Assembly (NCBI GenBank): GCA_050246595.1
Contig: JBFWVT010000004.1
Span: 62,001-126,000, forward strand
Length of the DNA stretch: 64,000 bases
Reading direction: 5' to 3'
DNA from: DATARH01 sp050246595
GTDB lineage: Bacteria; Pseudomonadota; Alphaproteobacteria; ATCC43930; CGMCC-115725
The translations under genes and the position numbers were made by a program. Positions 59,580 through 64,000 of the stretch are shown one piece after another. Each line of letters begins with the position of its first letter. Positions within the stretch are counted from its first letter, which is position 1. The notes beneath the pieces are model-generated. The model made no database searches, had not been told where the DNA came from, and was given only the letters and a program-made list of their open reading frames with translations.

Positions 59580-60807
59580 CTACCGCCCTGCCCCCGTTGT
59601 CATCGGGCAACTGCCTATGCCGTGAGGTCGGCAGCATGGCAAGCTTTGCGGTGTTCGGGTCGTAGACGTAATCGGTTATGGTCCCGTCCTTGATCCGCTC
59701 TACTGCTTCATTGATTGCATAGAGTGGAACTAAAAACCATTCACGTGGAATAAACGGATTGCCGAACCGATCTTTGATTTCGATACTGAGACGCGCCCGG
59801 TCGAAAATGCGATGGATAAGATTTTCCAGTCTGGAGCGGTTGATATTGTAAAGCTCATAGGTCGCGATGATCTCTACATCGGCCAGCAGGAAGGTGGGGT
59901 CGAGCTTTGCGTTAGCGATGCGCCGGAGAACATCGCCGCCGGTGACGCCGATCTTGTGGAGAACGTCGCGGTTGGCTGCAACGACCGGATGGTCTGACAT
60001 ACTCCGCACGACATAGATGGTGCCGCTCGCCAGATCGCCGTCATCGGCTTTGCCGGCGAATAGCGGCCCGGCGGCAGGGTCGGTGATTCGCCGTCCGGCC
60101 TCGTCGCGGTGAAGTGCGCGCTGAAGCGAGCGCAGCAGCACATCGCTCTCGGTTCCGTTGTCGTAGATGACGCGCAATCGGCTGTCGCGCCGGTCGTATT
60201 GGGTTATGAACTCCTCGCCTAGCTCTGCGATATAGGCGATCTGCCCGCCGACGATGAAAAACTCGCCTTGCTTGATTTCAGCCATTGTCTGGAAAGGCCG
60301 GGTCTGGCGGACGCCGGCGTCGAGCTCCTTCTTCACCTGAACGAAGAGCGGCTTAAAGTGGTCGAAGTCCTCGCACTTCGTGCGATTGGCGATTTCCTCG
60401 GCTGCGCGTTTCTCGGCGCTGGAGCGGACATGACGAAGCTCGGTGATCTCCGATGCGCCCGCAGCCCCGCCTAGTTCTGCCAGCAGCTCGTCGTCATCCA
60501 TCTCCTCTACAGGTGCGGCAGGAGTGGATTTCCCTCCCTCCAGCAGGCCCTGATGGTCGAGCGGCGCAAGCAGGGAGCGACATTCTTCAAGCGCGCGAAT
60601 CCGGTCGAGGCGCACGGCATAAAGGCGCTCGAAAATGTCACGGTCCTCGCCATGCTGAGGGGCACGGCCATGCTCCTCCACAAATCGCTGGATTTCCTCA
60701 AATCCGGCGATGATGCGCTCCTCCCGCGGGGAGCGGCCGCCTTTCTTCTCCGGCTGGGCGAAGTCGTCGAGTTCGGAGCGCAGTTCGTCAAGGTCGAGAT
60801 CACTCAT
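59563..60807 (-). CDS. GIY-YIG (T5orf172/MUG113-type) nuclease-family protein
   Basis: From the ATG at 60807 the 414-residue protein has an acidic N-terminal helical part and a GIY-YIG-like domain at about 262-345: GTIYVVRSMSD, HKIGVTGGDVLRRIANAK, and AYELYN as ATYELYN with a Glu/His-rich end (LENLIHRIF). This T5orf172 subgroup often goes with helicases and methylases in defence operons. Overlaps the helicase stop by 8 bp. Confidence 0.82.
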   Translation of the reverse strand: MSDLDLDELRSELDDFAQPEKKGGRSPREERIIAGFEEIQRFVEEHGRAPQHGEDRDIFERLYAVRLDRIRALEECRSLLAPLDHQGLLEGGKSTPAAPVEEMDDDELLAELGGAAGASEITELRHVRSSAEKRAAEEIANRTKCEDFDHFKPLFVQVKKELDAGVRQTRPFQTMAEIKQGEFFIVGGQIAYIAELGEEFITQYDRRDSRLRVIYDNGTESDVLLRSLQRALHRDEAGRRITDPAAGPLFAGKADDGDLASGTIYVVRSMSDHPVVAANRDVLHKIGVTGGDVLRRIANAKLDPTFLLADVEIIATYELYNINRSRLENLIHRIFDRARLSIEIKDRFGNPFIPREWFLVPLYAINEAVERIKDGTITDYVYDPNTAKLAMLPTSRHRQLPDDNGGRAVVSSQE

Positions 60808-62857
60808 AGCGGCCCTCGTCCTTGAAGCGCACAAACGCGGCGGCGCCTTCGGCCATCCGCTTTTCCCAGGCGTCTGTCGAGCTGATCGAAGGGAGCCGTC
60901 CGCGCTCCTTCTTGAACTTAACGGCCCGCACGGCAAGCTCCTTGGCTTCCTCCGGCGTGAGGCTCGTGCGCTTGGCGGCAATCGCCGCCGCGACCTGCTT
61001 CAGGCTGTCTTCACTCATGGTCTTGGCGAGGATCGCATAGGCCTCGCCGAACGGATTGATCCGGTCGATCAGGTCGATGTCCAGCTCGCGCACGTCCATT
61101 GCAAACTTGCGAACACCGTCGATCAGGGCGGTATTGCCGCCGGGTTCCGGGTCGGCGCCGCCAAGCGCGACCTTCTTCGCCTGCTGGGTCAGGTTGAGGG
61201 CGGCAATGGCGTGCTGGCGCACCGCCTCCTGATCCTCTTCGTTCAGTTCGGGATATTTATCCCTGATGATCTTGCCGAGGCGCACCTGCGTCAGCTCCTC
61301 GGGCACCAGTTCCTCGTCGAACAAACCGCGCTCGATGGCGGGCTTGTCTTGAACGAAGGAGGCGATCACCTCGTTCAGGTCCTCCCGGCAGATGCGGGCG
61401 GCTTCCTCGCTCTTGGGTTCGGCCAGCCCCTTGATCTCGATCTGGAACTGGCCTGTCTCTCCATTAAAACCCACATTGCACTTATTGGGATCGTAACCGC
61501 CTTCGCCGTAGTCGAAGCCCGGGGTCGGCCCGCTGGTCGGGTTCTTCGGCTTGAACTCGAAGCGCGGCGCCAGCACCTGCTCCATGAGAAGGCTCGCCGC
61601 AATGGCTTTCAGCGTGTCGTTGACGGCCTCGGTTACGGCTTCCTCGGAAGCGTCGGGCTCGGCAATCAGGTTGGTGAAGCGCGCGCGGGTCTTGCCCGGC
61701 GCGTCGCGCGTGGCGCGGCCGATGATCTGCACGATTTCGGTCAGGCTGGAGCGATAACCGACCGTCAGCGCATGCTCGCACCAGATCCAGTCAAAGCCCT
61801 CCTTCGCCATGCCAAGGGCAACGATGACGTCCACATGGCCCCGGTTATTCTTCTGCGCCGGGTCCTTGAGCGCAGCAGACACGCGGTCGCGCTTCGCAGG
61901 ATCGTCGTCGACCAGGTCGGCAATGCGAAGCGTCCGGCCCTCCGGCGTCCTGACCAGCTGGAAACCGGTGGCGGGGTCGGCGCCCTGCCAGTCGCCCAGC
62001 TCCTCGATAATGTGCTCAACTTCCCTGATCTTGTCTTTCGTGCTCTCGCGCGAATTGACGTTAGGAATATGAATGATGGTTTTCTCGGCCGGGTCCAGGA
62101 CATTCAGGAGGTCGTCGGTATAGGAACCCGAATAGAAGAAATAGCCAATATCGAGCTGTTTCAGATATTCATAGCCGTTCAGCTGTTCATAATAGGTGTA
62201 GGTGACAGTATCGAACCTGGCCTCGTCCTGAGGCGCCAGCACGGCTTCGGCATCGCCGCGGAAATAGGAGCCGGTCATTGCCACGATATGCACGCGGTCG
62301 CGGGCGATGAACTGGCCAAGATGCAGCCCCAACTTGTTGTCGGGATGGGCGGAAACATGGTGGAACTCGTCCACCGCGATCAGTCGGTCGTCGAACGCCT
62401 CCACGCCGAACCGGTCGACGGCGAAGCGGAAAGTGGCGTGAGTGCAGACCAGCACCTTGTCGCCGCTTTCCAGGAAGGTGGCGACCGAATTGACCTTGCC
62501 TCCGTTATCCGCGCCGGGGGCATTGCATAGATTCCACTTCGGCTCTACATGCCAGTCCGCCCAGAAGCCGAACTGGGTCAGCGGCTCGTCATTGAAGCTC
62601 GCGCCGATCGATTTCTCCGGCACGACGATAATGGCCTGCTTGAGGCCCTGATTGGCGAGCTTGTCGAGGGCGATGAACATGAGCGCACGGCTCTTGCCCG
62701 ACGCAGGCGGCGATTTGATCAGCAGGTATTGCTCGCCGCGCTTTTCGTAGGCGCGTTCCTGCATCGGCCGCATGCCGAGCGCATTGGCCTTGGTCGAGCT
62801 GCCATTACGCGTATAGGCAACTGAAATTGAAGGTACTGATTTTTTGTCGTCGGTCAC
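60800..62857 (-). CDS. DEAD/DEAH-box helicase of a restriction-like system
   Basis: The 685-residue protein has Walker A SPPASGKSRAL (about 49-58), DEFHHVSAH (motif II), TGSYFRG (motif III) and QIIGRATRD (motif VI), a complete SF2 motor. The C-terminal third is helical without a nuclease motif. It overlaps the methyltransferase end by 4 bp and the GIY-YIG start by 8 bp, so the three are made together. It would translocate or unwind DNA for the nuclease. Confidence 0.88.
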   Translation of the reverse strand: MTDDKKSVPSISVAYTRNGSSTKANALGMRPMQERAYEKRGEQYLLIKSPPASGKSRALMFIALDKLANQGLKQAIIVVPEKSIGASFNDEPLTQFGFWADWHVEPKWNLCNAPGADNGGKVNSVATFLESGDKVLVCTHATFRFAVDRFGVEAFDDRLIAVDEFHHVSAHPDNKLGLHLGQFIARDRVHIVAMTGSYFRGDAEAVLAPQDEARFDTVTYTYYEQLNGYEYLKQLDIGYFFYSGSYTDDLLNVLDPAEKTIIHIPNVNSRESTKDKIREVEHIIEELGDWQGADPATGFQLVRTPEGRTLRIADLVDDDPAKRDRVSAALKDPAQKNNRGHVDVIVALGMAKEGFDWIWCEHALTVGYRSSLTEIVQIIGRATRDAPGKTRARFTNLIAEPDASEEAVTEAVNDTLKAIAASLLMEQVLAPRFEFKPKNPTSGPTPGFDYGEGGYDPNKCNVGFNGETGQFQIEIKGLAEPKSEEAARICREDLNEVIASFVQDKPAIERGLFDEELVPEELTQVRLGKIIRDKYPELNEEDQEAVRQHAIAALNLTQQAKKVALGGADPEPGGNTALIDGVRKFAMDVRELDIDLIDRINPFGEAYAILAKTMSEDSLKQVAAAIAAKRTSLTPEEAKELAVRAVKFKKERGRLPSISSTDAWEKRMAEGAAAFVRFKDEGRYE

Positions 62858-64000
62858 GCGCTTGCCCTCGCCTTTTTCCTGGTCGCACCCACCGATGAGG
62901 TCATCTTGGTGTAAAGGTCGAACAGCTTTTCCAATCGCTCAGTATCGTTGCGGAACCGGCGGCCAATATAGATGCGTTCCAGCACCTCGTCGTTGTGCTC
63001 ATGTGCTTCCCGCAAGTCGGCTGGCATATTGTCTGAGTCATAAAGATCTGCGATCGTCGCCGGGAAGTGCGCCTCACGCGCTAGAAGAATGTCCTCGGCG
63101 CACCGAGTCAGGTCGGTCTTGTTCTTACCAGTGAGGGTCGGAACCGGAAAAGTGTTCCAACCTAGAACATTGGAATATCGATATCGCGTTTCGAGTTGGC
63201 CGCAAGTTGTAGAAATCCAAATTAGATGCAGCCGTGAAGCAATCAATGCAAAGTGCCATAGCGGAGTATCGAACATTGCAAACGCCTCACTCGATACTAC
63301 GTTTTCTGCATTTAGTACCCCTGCAGGAAGATAAGGCCGCGATTCCGATGATGTTCTCGGCATAATAATAGTGTGCCTCTGAGCGATCCGCATCTCTCGC
63401 ATTTGGTGAGCTCGCGCAGCCATTGCCCGTCCGCCGCTATCAGTGCTTTTCAGCCGCATGGCTCGGACAGCTTCAATCCGGCTTTTTATACCCGACACCT
63501 GCATCGCTTCCGTGAGTCGGTTATCTTCAATCCAAAGACAATATCGTTCTGAGTTGTTTATAAACTCCTTCGATCCATAAATTCGGCGAATAAATCTCCG
63601 GCGCTGCACATCTGTTAAACTGAGAGCGGAAAGATCTTGCCTGGAAAGTAGTAAATTTCCACCGTCATATGGCATATTGCCGAGATCCATTGAAGACAGC
63701 TCACTTAGTGGAGACGAGCGCTTCTCCACAAGCACGTCTGCTCCCCCAACTAGATAGGCATTTATATGCGATACTTCTCTGGATAGGGCCGCACCTTCGT
63801 CCGAAATGGAAAAGAGCTTACGTGTATTCGTTGCTTCTTTAGTGATGCCGATAATTACGACCGTAACCCCAGCATTGTTGCTCGCTAGGTTCGCCCACTT
63901 AAAGGATGTATGCGCGAAAACAATCTGGTGGCCCGTTGCAAAGATCGGTGGCCAAATGAGCGGTACTTGATGCCCTTGGCACAGTGAGTTCGTTGTCACA
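62854..64000 (-). CDS. MmeI-like class I DNA methyltransferase (C-terminal part)
   Basis: The visible 380 residues end in ...VGATRKKARASA. The region has SFKWANLASNNAGVTVVIIGI, FIRRIYGSKEFINNSERYCLWIED, RTSSESRPYLPAGVLN and RYRYSNVLGWNTFPVPTLT, then a helical C-terminal domain, the order of the TRD and C-terminal segments of MmeI-like (type IIL) enzymes. The catalytic SAM motifs lie beyond the window. It starts the operon with the helicase and GIY-YIG protein. Confidence 0.83.
   Translation of the reverse strand, partial: VTTNSLCQGHQVPLIWPPIFATGHQIVFAHTSFKWANLASNNAGVTVVIIGITKEATNTRKLFSISDEGAALSREVSHINAYLVGGADVLVEKRSSPLSELSSMDLGNMPYDGGNLLLSRQDLSALSLTDVQRRRFIRRIYGSKEFINNSERYCLWIEDNRLTEAMQVSGIKSRIEAVRAMRLKSTDSGGRAMAARAHQMREMRIAQRHTIIMPRTSSESRPYLPAGVLNAENVVSSEAFAMFDTPLWHFALIASRLHLIWISTTCGQLETRYRYSNVLGWNTFPVPTLTGKNKTDLTRCAEDILLAREAHFPATIADLYDSDNMPADLREAHEHNDEVLERIYIGRRFRNDTERLEKLFDLYTKMTSSVGATRKKARASA

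Noticed and set aside
1..64000. tRNA-Sec (selC) or other RNA genes
   Set aside because: I looked in the intergenic stretches and saw no cloverleaf-like candidate, though I cannot run a covariance search.

Overview
The window is GC-rich accessory DNA from an alphaproteobacterium. A sphingomonad-like host is my guess; no rRNA or core gene settles it. Evidence for the class is a SigF/NrsF-type ECF pair, promoter motifs of the SigF and EcfG types, and the style of the VirB conjugation locus. The left and right ends look mobile (ICE, island or plasmid), and the middle is a metal and redox stress island.

Layout. (1) 1-7.0 kb, minus strand: a VirB-type type IV secretion locus in canonical order (virB1-2-3-4-5, an EexN-like gene, virB6, a 45-residue virB7-like lipoprotein, virB8, and virB9 running off the left edge). 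(2) 7.0-15.7 kb: an XRE regulator, a TSUP permease gene broken by one in-frame TGA, small unknown genes, a RecD2-type helicase and a DUF6880-like gene. (3) 16.2-24.7 kb: general-stress-type genes (DUF302, GH15, a Cys-type deiodinase-like protein, membrane proteins, DUF4142), two of them behind EcfG-like GGAAC-N16/17-CGTT motifs. (4) 24.8-49.6 kb: the core island. It contains a thioredoxin / CcdA / AhpD-like / TlpA / deiodinase-like run, a cytochrome P460 and cupredoxin pair, a mer operon (merR, merT, merP, merF, merA-like, GDCCVxC), a peroxiredoxin-like gene, an NPCAGK-repeat protein, DUF6969 and DUF3179 genes, carboxymuconolactone-decarboxylase-family genes, a seven-gene bufferin-type operon with a divergent ECF sigma/NrsF pair, VKOR, a TIGR04283-like glycosyltransferase and a radical SAM gene. 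(5) 49.7-58.5 kb: an IS110 remnant, a nest of transposon-end-like repeats, a complete Tn402/Tn5053-like transposon with 27-bp perfect ends, a tyrosine recombinase, a HEPN-motif protein and an intact IS110-type transposase. (6) 58.7-64 kb: a possible nuclease and a translationally coupled DNA methyltransferase / DEAD-box helicase / GIY-YIG operon, probably a restriction-type defence system.

The main result is in region 4. Three genes have an in-frame TGA exactly at a catalytic cysteine position (deiodinase-like SYT-U-PPF, AhpD-like CFY-U, peroxiredoxin-like W-U-PYC). Each TGA is followed at the right distance by a bacterial SECIS-like hairpin, so I annotate them as full-length selenoproteins. 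A second pattern joins the island: GTAAC(C/T)-N16-CGAA, the SigF-type promoter motif, lies upstream of seven units. These include the thioredoxin/CcdA/AhpD-Sec operon, the deiodinase unit, the NPCAGK gene just ahead of the peroxiredoxin selenoprotein, the bufferin operon, DUF3179 and the radical SAM gene. I infer one metal-responsive regulon combining a peptide metal chelator, mercury handling and selenol/thiol peroxidases. No selA, selB, selC or selD is visible in the window, so the Sec machinery must lie elsewhere.
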